Source: JBKBIP01 sp046297495 (GTDB lineage Bacteria > Planctomycetota > Planctomycetia > Gemmatales > Gemmataceae). Taken from it: a DNA stretch of 64,000 bases. Numbering within the stretch: position 1 is the first letter of the stretch; each line of letters starts with the position of its first letter. The notes below the pieces were generated by a model. The model saw nothing but the letters and a program-made list of their open reading frames with translations. It was not told where the DNA came from and made no database searches. The position numbers and the translations under genes were made by a program. Shown here in pieces: positions 35,501 to 43,906 of this stretch. The stretch covers positions 185,478-249,477 of the forward strand of contig JBKBIP010000003.1 in NCBI GenBank assembly GCA_046297495.1. Direction: 5' to 3'.

Positions 35501-38419
35501 AATCAGGATCAGCGCCGCCAACAGGCCCTCGCCACGCTGGCCAACCTGAAACAGCAACAAGAAGACATCGAACGCTTGGCCCAACAAGCCTTGAAACAGA
35601 CGGAACAGCAGGCGGACGGGACTTCCTCACCCGAAACACGCGCGCAGCTCGCGCGGCAGTTGACCGAGGCGTCGCGCCGTCAAGCGGAAGCCGCCGAGAA
35701 ACTGAGCAAATTAGACACCCTCAACCAGGAACCACGCCGCCAACGCGCTCAAGAAGCGTTGCATCGCGCCTTGGCCGATCTGCTGGACGCCCGACCACAA
35801 GACATCCCCGCGACCCAGCAAGAGGCCCGCCGCCAGTTGCAGCGTTTGCAAGAAGCCGTCGCCGGTAAGACTCCCGATGACGAAAAAGCCCGGCAATTGG
35901 CCGAGCAGCAGCGCCAGCTCGCGGCCGCGGCCGCCCAAGCGGATGACGCTCAATGGCCAGAGATACAGAAGAAACAACAGCAGCTGGCCCAAGAAGCCGC
36001 CGCCCTGCAAGCCCCCGAAGCGCCGCAACGTCAGGCCGAAGCCGCCGCAGCCACGCGCCAAGCCGCCGCTCAGCCGGACGCCCCGCGTGCCGTCCCACAA
36101 ATGCAACAAGCGGCGGACGCCTTGCAACGGCTGGCCGAGCAAATGAGCGGCGCCGAAACGGAAGCGGCGCGGGCCGAACGCTTGGCCCAGCGTCAAGCCG
36201 AAGCCGCCGCCGAGGCCGAGCAGACAGCGCAAAATCCCGAAGCGATTGCCCATCCTCAAGCACGACAGCGCCAGCAACAAGTCACGCAAGAAGCGCAACA
36301 GCTTCGCGCCGGCGAGGAAGCTCAAGCCGAAAAAGAGAAGGCGCGGCAAGCGCTCCAGCGCGCTCAGCAAGCGAAAACTCCAGAGGAACAAGCTCAGGCT
36401 CAACGCGCGGCGGCGGACGCCCTGCGCGACTTGGCGGAGGCAATGGCCGGGCGCGACACCCCCGCCGCGCAAGCCGCCGAGATCGCCCGCCAGCAACGCC
36501 AGCTGGCCACGCAAGCCGCCACCGGACAACCAGCGGACACTCAGCAAGCGGCCCGCCAGCAAGCGGAGCTGGCCCGGCGGTTGGACCGGCTCAAAACGCC
36601 AGCGACCACTCGGCAGCAAGCCGCCGCGCACATGGCCAAGGCCGAGCAAGCACTGGCGAAGGCCGCTACTCCCGCCGACGCCAAGGAACCACTGGCCCGC
36701 GCGGCGGAAGCCGCCGAGGATCTCGCCCAACAATTGGCCAAGGCGCAACCGCCGGACACGCCTGCGACGGCATCCACCTCCGCCAAGCCGCCCGATCAAT
36801 CGCCGCGCCAGCTCGCCCAAAATTTGGCCCAGCAACAACGGCAACTGGCTCAGGCCACGCAACAAGCACGGGAGCAAGCCGCTCAGCAACCCGGCGAACC
36901 CGGCAAAGAGGCCCTGCGCCAAGCGTTACAACGCCTCGAACAGCAACAGCGCCATTTGAACCAACAAGCATCGCTCCTGCCAGCCAACCAGAACCAACGC
37001 GCCTTGGAACAGGCCCGGCAAGTGATGAACCAGGCCGAACAGGCTCTCACCCGTCAGGATGTCGAGTCGGCCCAGCAACAGCAGACTGAGGCGGCGAAAG
37101 CCTTGGAAAACTTGGCGCGACAATTGCCCGACATGCTTCCTCCTACCGCGACAGCCCCGGCGCAACCGGCGAACCGGAACCCGTTGCCAGCGCTGCCGAC
37201 GCGCGAACAAGCAGTGGCAGCCCAGCAGTTGGCCCAGCAACAGCGCGAGTTGCGCGCGGAGACCCAACGCCTTGTCCAAGAGCTGACCGCCCAAGCCAAC
37301 ACGCCCCCCCCCCAAAATCCCATCGCCGTCTTGGCCGAGGAACAACGGCAGCTCGCCGACCAAGCCGCGGCGCTGGCTCGCGCCGTCGCGCGGGAACAAG
37401 GCGGCAAAGCCCCTATCAGCCAACAGGCCCAACAGGCAGCCACGGAGGCGAATCAGGCGGCCAATCAAATGCAAGCCGGCGCCCTGACCCAAGCTCAAGA
37501 AACTGGTCAGGAAACCGCCCAGCAGCTCCGCCAACTGGCCCAGCAGTTGAGCGAAACGCCGCGCCCCACCGACACCGACCCCCAAGCTACCGACCCCTTG
37601 CCATTGGCTCGCCAGCTGGCCCAGCAACAAGAAGCTCTGAACCAACGCTTGCAGCCGCTGGCCGGTAATGCCGAGGCCCAACGCGCTCAGCAACAAGCCC
37701 GCCAGACCGAACTGCAACGTCAAGCTGGTGAGCTGGGACAGGGCTTGCAACAATTGGCGCAACAAATGAATCGCATGCCCGAAGCGGCCCAAGCAGCGCG
37801 GCAGGCAGCCCAATCGGCCCAGCAAGCGCAAACTGCCATGCAGCAGGCACAGGACCAGCAACGCCAGGGGAACATGGGGCAAGCCCAGCAAGCCCAACAG
37901 CAAGCGGCTCAAGCTCTGGAGCAAGCCGGTCAACAAGCCGCCCAAGCGTCTCAGACAGGTCAGCAAATGGCCGAACAACGCGCCGCCCAAGCCCAACAGC
38001 AGAATCAGCCCCAAGCCGGCCAACCAACCGGGGAGTCCTTGCAACAGGCCCAAGGGCAAATGAGCCAGGCGCAAGGGCAGCTCACCCAAAATCAGACCCA
38101 AGCGGCGCAATCCTCCATGCAGCAAGCGGCCCAGTCCCTGGCGCAGGCAGCCCAGCGCATGGCCCAGCAACCAGCGCAGTCTAGTTCGTTCTCGTCCCCC
38201 AATGATTGGGGTGCGGCCGGTGGCGGTATCGTCGATCTGAGCAAATATGGCGCGGAGGCGAAGAAATACGCCGGCAAACCTTGGGGCGAGCTTCCCGGCG
38301 AGCTACGCACCCAAATCCTGCAAGACGTGCAAGCGCGATACGGCGAGGACTACGCCCGCATCATCAAGATGTATTTCGAGCAAATCGCCGAAACGCGCAA
38401 GAGCGAGGAAAAACGGTAA
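32528..38419 (+). CDS. Giant Gln/Ala-rich coiled-coil membrane protein (DUF4175-like)
   Basis: This protein of about 1963 residues has membrane segments near 24-42, 45-69 and 152-172. A periplasmic beta-rich region follows (about 180-530). Then comes an exceptionally long coiled-coil rich in Gln, Ala, Glu and Arg (about 538-1885) with degenerate QQRQLAQQAAQLA-type repeats. The C-terminal 70 residues are conserved in style (PWGELPGELRTQILQDVQA and following EDYARIIKMYFEQI). The ATG at 32528 is chosen because the 41 codons before it are not protein-like. The layout matches large DUF4175-type proteins usually found near MoxR/DUF58 genes. Those are not here, but a secreted prenyltransferase-fold protein follows. 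An envelope-spanning or scaffold role is an inference. A 10-C tract lies in the reading frame at 37304-37313. Confidence 0.78.
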   Translation: MATVHEPTLSVRDKLAALRRHLRLMQVTRGVCTLWFALALTAGIFMLADFWLNLSGWVRGVLLSTWIGLGMGTVLFTLILPLSRRLRPEALAALIEEQYPELGERLTSTVELEGTRDNLHGSPVLIALLKEETEAQARPLNFLEAAPGRWAENWLALAAVLCLVGLPALLWPARSAELAERFFFPWKMVPLYDFIIEPGSLIAAKDRPLTFQAMVRPRKPATPPPRDVRLVVADASGPRARWPMSAEPDQRFTFTLEAPRADFTYRIEADGLESPSYQVTVIDPIDLADGSPTITITPPAYAQATVETQNVLGLVDLAALQHSQVRCEFRFTRSARSAVWLETVTTGKQSRVVPHDLKLTADRMGGTLELPARETSIGQLVLEDEHGIRSDLGPQTWLAQPDLPPSVVEVKGLGWTAAERLEPDSNNSANIKAVLPYERLPLEVLVKDDVGVNAVHLEYRVNEEPIRSEPIELEGQGTSNAVGRHLFSLSGKTRAGDIVRYRLRVADNRHVPEAKLGPNVIYYPSAHPWRVLKIADRASPLQEQEIQALRDDINQRIDAMRQALQQEQKQLRQLRPELRRQETVTPDHAAALQELRQQHRSVRDALTRMVRDVAPISSLRIVAERAQRLADQEMRQIQNELQQTAQEPRPEPRDQHAQTADQDLTAALKQLDQLRQANEQAAQFRLDQLRLEMLANRQEQLAERAAELAMSDPVKDPDQAKAAQQLQREQAEVANELQRLAEQSQPLRDALDAARAEQARRMAEQAQQLAQAQRDLAQAMADNQQRQRVEQLADLARRQQQLAEQAAQLAEETQAPAQAARTSPLRPEHPRQAAESLRQGDAAEAVHRQDESARDLERVAEALRVAAELADDPHQAARQLARLQEGLRKQLAEEAKKPDSDQPLAERLRPILRQQQAVQQAVAQLNIPYQNDQATADRQQAARNAAAAVQELDRLREAAVQQPQARPNTQEADKVMAQTQKALEQLAEHLPNQDQRRQQALATLANLKQQQEDIERLAQQALKQTEQQADGTSSPETRAQLARQLTEASRRQAEAAEKLSKLDTLNQEPRRQRAQEALHRALADLLDARPQDIPATQQEARRQLQRLQEAVAGKTPDDEKARQLAEQQRQLAAAAAQADDAQWPEIQKKQQQLAQEAAALQAPEAPQRQAEAAAATRQAAAQPDAPRAVPQMQQAADALQRLAEQMSGAETEAARAERLAQRQAEAAAEAEQTAQNPEAIAHPQARQRQQQVTQEAQQLRAGEEAQAEKEKARQALQRAQQAKTPEEQAQAQRAAADALRDLAEAMAGRDTPAAQAAEIARQQRQLATQAATGQPADTQQAARQQAELARRLDRLKTPATTRQQAAAHMAKAEQALAKAATPADAKEPLARAAEAAEDLAQQLAKAQPPDTPATASTSAKPPDQSPRQLAQNLAQQQRQLAQATQQAREQAAQQPGEPGKEALRQALQRLEQQQRHLNQQASLLPANQNQRALEQARQVMNQAEQALTRQDVESAQQQQTEAAKALENLARQLPDMLPPTATAPAQPANRNPLPALPTREQAVAAQQLAQQQRELRAETQRLVQELTAQANTPPPQNPIAVLAEEQRQLADQAAALARAVAREQGGKAPISQQAQQAATEANQAANQMQAGALTQAQETGQETAQQLRQLAQQLSETPRPTDTDPQATDPLPLARQLAQQQEALNQRLQPLAGNAEAQRAQQQARQTELQRQAGELGQGLQQLAQQMNRMPEAAQAARQAAQSAQQAQTAMQQAQDQQRQGNMGQAQQAQQQAAQALEQAGQQAAQASQTGQQMAEQRAAQAQQQNQPQAGQPTGESLQQAQGQMSQAQGQLTQNQTQAAQSSMQQAAQSLAQAAQRMAQQPAQSSSFSSPNDWGAAGGGIVDLSKYGAEAKKYAGKPWGELPGELRTQILQDVQARYGEDYARIIKMYFEQIAETRKSEEKR

Positions 38420-38448
38420 GCAACAATCCGGCAAGACTCATGGGGCGC

Positions 38449-38488
38449 GTTGGCAACGTGCCGAAGCTCGTCTTGGCACGTTACCAAC
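38449..38488. repeat. GTTGGCAACGTGCC inverted repeat between two genes
   Basis: GTTGGCAACGTGCC (38449-38462) and GGCACGTTACCAAC (38475-38488) are inverted copies with one mismatch, and each half is itself partly palindromic. The element lies in the 126 bases between the giant coiled-coil gene and the prenyltransferase-fold gene and may attenuate transcription between them. Confidence 0.6.
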
Positions 38489-38545
38489 GTGCCTCACAAG
38501 CCCTTTAGGAATATTTTTCTAGCTGTATAACCCGAAAAGTCATCC

Positions 38546-39574
38546 ATGCGTCATATCATCATTCCCTTGCTCTGTCTCTTAGTTCCGTGTTCCTTCGCCA
38601 TCGCGCAGGATACCGAGATGGATCAAGCCATTGAACGCGCCTTGGAATTCTTGCACCGGACCCAGGATCAAAACGGCGCGTGGCGCGTTGGCAATACGCC
38701 CCATCCGGCCATCACCTCCTTGGCGGTGATGGCGTTCCTGTCCGCCGGGCATGTTCCCGGTGAAGGGCCGTATGGGGCAACGGTCGAACGCGGCGTGCGC
38801 TGGGTGCTGACCAAGCAGCAACCCAATGGCGTCATCGCCACCGATGGCGGGCACGAGATGTACCACCACGGCATCTGTACGCTGATGCTGGCTGAGGTGG
38901 TCGGCATGTGCGAGCCAAACCTCGCCGCCGAGGTGCGCGCCAAGCTGGAAAAGGCAGTGCAAATCATCTTGAAAGCCCAGTTGCTGCGGGGTGAGCATCG
39001 CGGCGGATGGCGTTACCGCGTGCAGAGCAGCGACGCCGACATCAGCGTGACCGGCTGGCAAGTAATGGCCCTGCGCGCGGCCAAGAACTTGGGCTGTGAC
39101 GTGCCGCCGGAGCGTCTGCAGCTGGCGGTCGATTATATTAAACGCTGTCAAGACACGCGCAGCGGCGGCTTCCGTTACATGATCGGTTCACACATTACGG
39201 TTCCTTGCACGGGCACCAGCATCTTGGCCCTCGAATTGTGCGGCAAGGAGCAGCACCGCAGCCCCGAGCTGCTCAAAGCCGGCTCCTATTTGCTGCAAAA
39301 TGCCCCCACTTGGAATAGCAACCACTTCTTTTACGCCGTCTACTACTGTTCCCAAGCCATGTTCCAACTCGGCGGCACGCATTGGGCCGCCTTCCGTCCC
39401 AAGCTGCACCATGCCCTGTTACCCAACCAGAAAAGCAACGGTTCCTTTGACAGTCGCGGCGGCGATGGTTATGGTCCCAACTATGGCACCGCCATGGCCG
39501 TGCTGGCGTTGACCGTGGAATATCGCTTGCTGCCGATCTATCAGCGAGGAGACGACTCGGCGGAAGCCCCGTAG
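38546..39574 (+). CDS. Secreted prenyltransferase/squalene-cyclase-fold repeat protein
   Basis: This 342-residue protein has a signal peptide (about 1-21, ending in FAIAQ) followed by alpha/alpha-barrel repeats of the prenyltransferase and squalene oxidase type. Repeats are seen at QDQNGAWRVGNTPH, MYHHGICTLMLAEVVGM, CQDTRSGGFRYMIG and KSNGSFDSRGGDGYG. No catalytic DxDD motif is visible, so it is unlikely to be a cyclase. Proteins of this type in planctomycetes commonly follow the large DUF4175-like gene and may act with it in the periplasm. That link is inferred from gene order. Confidence 0.78.
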   Translation: MRHIIIPLLCLLVPCSFAIAQDTEMDQAIERALEFLHRTQDQNGAWRVGNTPHPAITSLAVMAFLSAGHVPGEGPYGATVERGVRWVLTKQQPNGVIATDGGHEMYHHGICTLMLAEVVGMCEPNLAAEVRAKLEKAVQIILKAQLLRGEHRGGWRYRVQSSDADISVTGWQVMALRAAKNLGCDVPPERLQLAVDYIKRCQDTRSGGFRYMIGSHITVPCTGTSILALELCGKEQHRSPELLKAGSYLLQNAPTWNSNHFFYAVYYCSQAMFQLGGTHWAAFRPKLHHALLPNQKSNGSFDSRGGDGYGPNYGTAMAVLALTVEYRLLPIYQRGDDSAEAP

Positions 39575-39978
39575 CGGCTTCGGAGACAAACTTGTGCGCG
39601 CTCCGCGCGCCTATCCGTTTGCCACACCTGTCCCGCTGGCGAATTTTTCGCTAAACTTTCACCATGAAATTTTGTTTCTCCAGGGGAAGGATCAGAAGCG
39701 AGAGCGAGGGTGGTCCGCGCGCATGACGGCGTGTCTCTCGTGGCAACTTCCTTTGCATTCACGGCATACGTCAACAACAAAACAATGAAAACGAAGCGGG
39801 CTGGCGAGCGCGGCGCGACATGGACCGATCGCTACTGGCCACGGCAGCGGCGCCTGTCCCTGGCTAAGTGGGGTTGAAAATCCGGCCCGCTCCGTCCATG
39901 CTGAAGCGGAGCACGGCACGCTAGAGCGGCGGGGGCGCGAGTCGCCGACAATGGGTTTTATTTCGGTTGAGGTGTGGC
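39575..39978. other. Intergenic space, no gene seen
   Basis: These 404 bases hold only a short GCGCG/CGCGC hairpin (39596-39608) and shadow-quality open frames. The GAGG at about 39970 is the ribosome site of the following gene. Confidence 0.45.
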
Positions 39979-41280
39979 ATGGTGCAACTTACCAGTGGTG
40001 AACGACTGGCCTTGTTGGTTGGCGGCGGTCCCGCTCCAGGCATTAATGGCGTGATCAGCTCCGTCACGATCGAGGCCATCAATCATGGCATCGACGTCAT
40101 CGGCTTCCAGGACGGCTTCAAGTGGTTGGCGCGGGGCGACGCCGAGCATTATCGGCCGCTGATCATCGACGATGTCACCGGCATTCACCTGCGCGGCGGC
40201 TCGATTCTGGGCACGGCGCGGACCAACCCGACGAAATCGGAGGCCGACATGCGCCAGGTGCTAGACGTGCTGCGCCAACTGAACGTCCGTGGCTTGGTGA
40301 CCATTGGTGGCGACGACACGGCCTTCTCGGCCAGCCAAGTGTACAAGCAGGCCAACGGCACCATTCGCGTGGCCCATGTCCCCAAAACGATTGACAATGA
40401 CTTACCTCTTCCTGGCTCGACCCCCACCTTCGGTTTCGAGACGGCCCGGCAGCTGGGGGTGTTGCTGGTGCGCAACCTGACCGAAGACGCCAAGACGACC
40501 TCGCGCTGGTATATCATTGTCAGCATGGGACGCGCGGCGGGGCACTTGGCCTTGGGCATCGGCAAGGCGGCGGCGGCGACCATCACCATCATTCCCGAGG
40601 AGTTCCGCGGCCGGAAGATCACGCTCGACGAATTGTGTGACATCATGCTTGGAGCGATCATCAAACGGCGCGGCCAGAACGCCCAATACGGCGTGGCCAT
40701 CTTGGCCGAAGGGTTGATCGAGGCCATTGGCGAAGAGGGGCTACTGCAAGCGATGGACACGAAGGAATTGGGCCGCTATGGCAAGGTGGAACGGGACGAG
40801 CACGGCCATTTGCGTCTGGGAGAGATCGAGTTTGGCCGCATGGTCAAGGAACGTCTCGGCGCCCGGATCAAGGAGTTGGACTTGTCGGTCGCCTTGATTG
40901 ACAAGGACTTGGGTTACGAGCTGCGCTGCGCCGATCCGATCCCCTTCGATGCCGAGTACACGCGCGATCTCGGCTATGGCGCGGTGAAGTTCCTGCGCAG
41001 CGACGCCGCCGCCCACTTTGGGGCCATCATCAGTTTCGTCGGCGGCCGGATGCAGCCATTGCCGTTCGATCAGATGATCAATCCCAAGACGGGCCGCATG
41101 TTGCCGCGCAAGGTCGATGTCGATGGCGAAGCCTACGAGTGCGCCCGCCGTTACATGATCCGCCTGGAACGCCGCGACCTGGAAGACCCGCAACGTTTGG
41201 CCAAAAACGCCGCCGCCGCCGGCATGTCCCCCGAAGACTTCCGCAAGCGCTTCGGTTACCTGGTGGGCCTAATGGATTGA
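39979..41280 (+). CDS. 6-phosphofructokinase, predicted PPi-dependent
   Basis: This protein of about 433 residues phosphorylates fructose-6-phosphate in glycolysis. The nucleotide-loop GGGPAPGINGVI, GGDDT at 110-114, PKTIDND at 135-141 with the catalytic Asp139, and MGRAAGHLAL define the family. Asp113 stands where E. coli ATP-PFK has Gly104, and Lys136 where it has Gly124. This combination is the accepted signature of pyrophosphate-dependent enzymes, which are reversible. The ATG at 39979 is chosen because TTGAGG lies 6 bases upstream. A palindromic repeat follows the gene. Confidence 0.88.
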   Translation: MVQLTSGERLALLVGGGPAPGINGVISSVTIEAINHGIDVIGFQDGFKWLARGDAEHYRPLIIDDVTGIHLRGGSILGTARTNPTKSEADMRQVLDVLRQLNVRGLVTIGGDDTAFSASQVYKQANGTIRVAHVPKTIDNDLPLPGSTPTFGFETARQLGVLLVRNLTEDAKTTSRWYIIVSMGRAAGHLALGIGKAAAATITIIPEEFRGRKITLDELCDIMLGAIIKRRGQNAQYGVAILAEGLIEAIGEEGLLQAMDTKELGRYGKVERDEHGHLRLGEIEFGRMVKERLGARIKELDLSVALIDKDLGYELRCADPIPFDAEYTRDLGYGAVKFLRSDAAAHFGAIISFVGGRMQPLPFDQMINPKTGRMLPRKVDVDGEAYECARRYMIRLERRDLEDPQRLAKNAAAAGMSPEDFRKRFGYLVGLMD

Positions 41281-41337
41281 GAGTCGTCCTGCCGCGGCGC
41301 CGCGCCCAGAAACCATGAACATGAAAGACGGCCAAGA

Positions 41338-41379
41338 GGATTCGTCGGTTCGCGTTCGCGTGCGCGAACTGATGAATCC
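41338..41379. repeat. GGATTC(A/G)TCGGTTCGCG palindrome after the phosphofructokinase gene
   Basis: GGATTCGTCGGTTCGCG (41338-41354) pairs with CGCGAACTGATGAATCC (41363-41379) with only G-T-type mismatches and an 8-base loop. The same arms occur inside cobD (47354-47399). The position suggests a terminator role. Confidence 0.7.
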
Positions 41380-41449
41380 ATGTTCTCCGCGAAATCCTAT
41401 CTAAACAGTCGCTGAATCTCTCCAAAGGCGAAGCCTGCGAGTGTGTCCC

Positions 41450-42193
41450 ATGCGAATTCTTCCCGTTCTGGACATTCAACAAGGCGTGGTGGTGCGGGGC
41501 GTTGGCGGGCGGCGTCAGGAGTATCGTCCGGTGGTCAGTAAATTGACCACGTCGGCGCGGCCGGTGGACGTGGCCTTGGCATTTCGGGATCATTTTGGCT
41601 TCGAGGAATTGTACCTGGCCGACCTGGACGCCATCGCCGGCGCGCCGCCGGCATTTTCTCTGTACACCGACTTGCATCAGTTGGGCTTTCGGTTGTGGAT
41701 TGATGCTGGCGTTCGGGACGAGGACGACGCCCACGCGTTGGCGGCGGCGGGGGTGGAGCATGTCATCGCCGGTCTGGAAACGCTGCCCGGCCCCGAAACT
41801 TTGGCGGCGATTGGTCAAACCCTGGACGGCGACCAAGTGGTTTTTTCACTCGATTTAAGGGGGGGACAACCGCTGGCCGCTCCCGCTTGGGGGGCGCGCG
41901 ATCCCTGGCACATCGCCGTATGGGCTTTGGACCAAGGGATTCGCCGGCTCCTGGTCCTTGACCTGGCGCGCGTCGGAGAAAAACAAGGAACTGGCACCGA
42001 GGACTTATGCTCTCGGCTGCATCGCACGTATCCAGACCTCTTCCTGCTCGCGGGGGGCGGCGTGCGGCATCGTGATGACTTGCGGCGCTTGCGTGCCTGC
42101 GGCGTGCAAGCGGCGCTGGTCGCCTCCAGCCTGCACGACGGCCAGCTGACCGCGGAGACCGTGCGGCTAGGGAGCGAGGACCACCTGGAATAA
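41450..42193 (+). CDS. HisA-like TIM-barrel protein
   Basis: This protein of about 247 residues is a paralogue of phosphoribosylformimino-AICAR isomerase. The two catalytic aspartates of HisA are at matching positions: Asp8 in MRILPVLDIQQG and a second in VVFSLDLRGGQPLA. The phosphate-binding loops are in LLAGGGVRHRDDL and AALVASSLHDG. True HisA usually lies among his genes, and none is here. HisA-like proteins occur in tetrahydromethanopterin-linked C1 gene sets of some planctomycetes, so that pathway is another candidate. The start at 41450 begins the conserved MRILPV. Confidence 0.75.
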   Translation: MRILPVLDIQQGVVVRGVGGRRQEYRPVVSKLTTSARPVDVALAFRDHFGFEELYLADLDAIAGAPPAFSLYTDLHQLGFRLWIDAGVRDEDDAHALAAAGVEHVIAGLETLPGPETLAAIGQTLDGDQVVFSLDLRGGQPLAAPAWGARDPWHIAVWALDQGIRRLLVLDLARVGEKQGTGTEDLCSRLHRTYPDLFLLAGGGVRHRDDLRRLRACGVQAALVASSLHDGQLTAETVRLGSEDHLE

Positions 42194-42326
42194 TGGCCAC
42201 GCGCGAGCGCGTCCTGGTATAATCCACAACTGTCACACCATGGGATACCGAAAATCACAGGAGCACGCAGCGCGAGCAGGTGCCGCGTTTGCTCGCGCTG
42301 TCTTTCCTACCTGGAGTCCATGCGCC

Positions 42327-42725
42327 ATGAAAAAAGCCTTCGATCACATTGGCATCATCACCACCGAACCACAGCCGGGGGAAAGTTGGGTGGAGTTCAG
42401 CCAGGTTTGGGTGACGAATCCACGCTGCCACCCGCAACGCCTGGAATTCCTGCGCCTGAAGAACCCCCCGGATGTGCCGGCCGAGAACCGCCCCCTCTGG
42501 AAGCTGTTTCACTGGCCGCACGTCGCCTATCGCGTGGACAACTTGGCGGAAGCCTTGCAAGGGGAGGAAGTGATTTACGGCCCGTTCGATCCGGGTAACT
42601 TCGCCCAGGTGGCCTTCATCCACAAGGACGGTCTGGTCGTGGAATACCTGGAATACCACGACCTGAGCCATTGGTTCGGCCAACCCAACCCGCCCGATTG
42701 GCAGCCGGAGCCGTATGGGAAATGA
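42327..42725 (+). CDS. VOC (glyoxalase-fold) family protein
   Basis: This protein of about 132 residues has the glyoxalase/bleomycin-resistance fold. It opens KKAFDHIGIITTEP with a candidate metal-ligand His, has HVAYRVDNLAEALQG in the middle, and ends the second half with VAFIHKDGLVVEYLEYH, where the final Glu is a usual metal ligand. The ATG at 42327 is preferred, since the 29 codons upstream are not protein-like. The substrate is unknown. It is on the same strand as the HisA-like gene, 133 bp downstream. Confidence 0.75.
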   Translation: MKKAFDHIGIITTEPQPGESWVEFSQVWVTNPRCHPQRLEFLRLKNPPDVPAENRPLWKLFHWPHVAYRVDNLAEALQGEEVIYGPFDPGNFAQVAFIHKDGLVVEYLEYHDLSHWFGQPNPPDWQPEPYGK

Positions 42726-42933
42726 CACACTGCAGCCAGCGAGGATCGGCTGGAATGCTTTCATGTCCATGTTGGCGCGCGACACGATGAATCCAACTAT
42801 GATCGGGATGGGATGGATCGCCCGTCTCTTACGAGCAACTCGTCCAACTCCTGGACCTTTTGACTTCGAGTCGGTATGGTGAAGGGTGAATTTGGTTCTC
42901 CTCTCACTTCTTCCGTGGAACAGGAGTCGTATC

Positions 42934-43878
42934 ATGAGGAAATCCCGATTGCATGGCTGGACGTGGACCGCCTTGGCCGGCGCCGTGTTGTGGGGCGTGG
43001 GCTTCGGAACGGCGGCGGAGCCGCGGCCGGAAGTGGAGATCACGCGCAATGTCTCGTATTACGAAGGCCCCGACGCCGACCCGGTGCGACACAAGCTCGA
43101 CATCCTGGCCCCCAAGGGTGGCAAAGATCGTCCCGTTCTGTTCTTGGTGCATGGCGGCGCCTGGATGGCGGGGAGCAAGGACTGGGGGGGCTTGTATGCT
43201 GCCGTCGGCAAGCACTTCGCCGAGATGGGCTACGTCGTGGTATTGCCGAATTACCGCCTGTCGCCGCAGGTCCAGCATCCCGAACACATCAAGGACGTCG
43301 CGCGGGCCGTGGCCTGGACCCACCGTCACATCGCCCAATATGGCGGCCAACCCGATCAGATTTTTCTCTGTGGCCACTCGGCGGGCGGGCATCTTGTGGC
43401 CTTATTGGCCACCGATGAACGTTATCTCAAAGCCGAGGGGCTAAAGCCGGACATCATCAAAGGGGTGATCGCCGTCAGTGGCGTTTATCGGATTCTGGAC
43501 TTGAACTGGGATGTGCAGGTTCAAGTCCAGACGCCCACCGTGCAAGTCATGGTCGATACCAAGGACATGCACTGGCTGCCGGGACGGATGATCTTTGGCA
43601 CCGATCCGCGCGTGCGCCGCGAAGCTTCCCCCATCCATCACGTCAAGCCGGGGCTGCCGCCGTTTTTGATCTTGTACGCCCAGCGCGATTTGCTCACGCT
43701 GCCATTGATGGCGCGCAACTTCCATGCCGCCTTGAAGGAAGCGGACAACGACGCGGACATCTGGCAGGTGCCTCAGCGCAATCACTTCTCGATTATGTTC
43801 TCCGCCGCGACGCCAGACGACCCCGTCGCTCGGAAAATGACCGAGTTCATGAAGCAACATGCGGCCGCCAAACACTGA
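42934..43878 (+). CDS. Secreted alpha/beta hydrolase (BD-FAE / esterase-lipase type)
   Basis: This protein of about 314 residues has a signal peptide (about 1-27). The oxyanion motif VHGGAWMAGS and the nucleophile elbow CGHSAGGHLVAL (Ser catalytic) place it in the hormone-sensitive lipase and carboxylesterase group. The catalytic His is probably in QRNHFSIMF. The start at 42934 has AGGAG 9 bases upstream, and the earlier start in the frame has none. It may act on acetylated sugars or lipid esters outside the cytosol. Confidence 0.85.
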   Translation: MRKSRLHGWTWTALAGAVLWGVGFGTAAEPRPEVEITRNVSYYEGPDADPVRHKLDILAPKGGKDRPVLFLVHGGAWMAGSKDWGGLYAAVGKHFAEMGYVVVLPNYRLSPQVQHPEHIKDVARAVAWTHRHIAQYGGQPDQIFLCGHSAGGHLVALLATDERYLKAEGLKPDIIKGVIAVSGVYRILDLNWDVQVQVQTPTVQVMVDTKDMHWLPGRMIFGTDPRVRREASPIHHVKPGLPPFLILYAQRDLLTLPLMARNFHAALKEADNDADIWQVPQRNHFSIMFSAATPDDPVARKMTEFMKQHAAAKH

Positions 43879-43906
43879 CCACAGCGACCGGATGGTTGCT
43901 GATTCC

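Noticed and set aside
35711..38170. Very long antisense open frames (403 and 414 codons) opposite the giant coiled-coil gene
   Set aside because: They are Leu/Gly-rich mirror images of the Gln/Ala-rich coding sequence. CAG, CAA and GCC codons rarely give stops in reverse, and no family-like motif is present.
41281..42800. A further GATGAATCC copy near 42786 as a full palindrome
   Set aside because: Only the GATGAATCC word is shared. No opposite arm could be found nearby.
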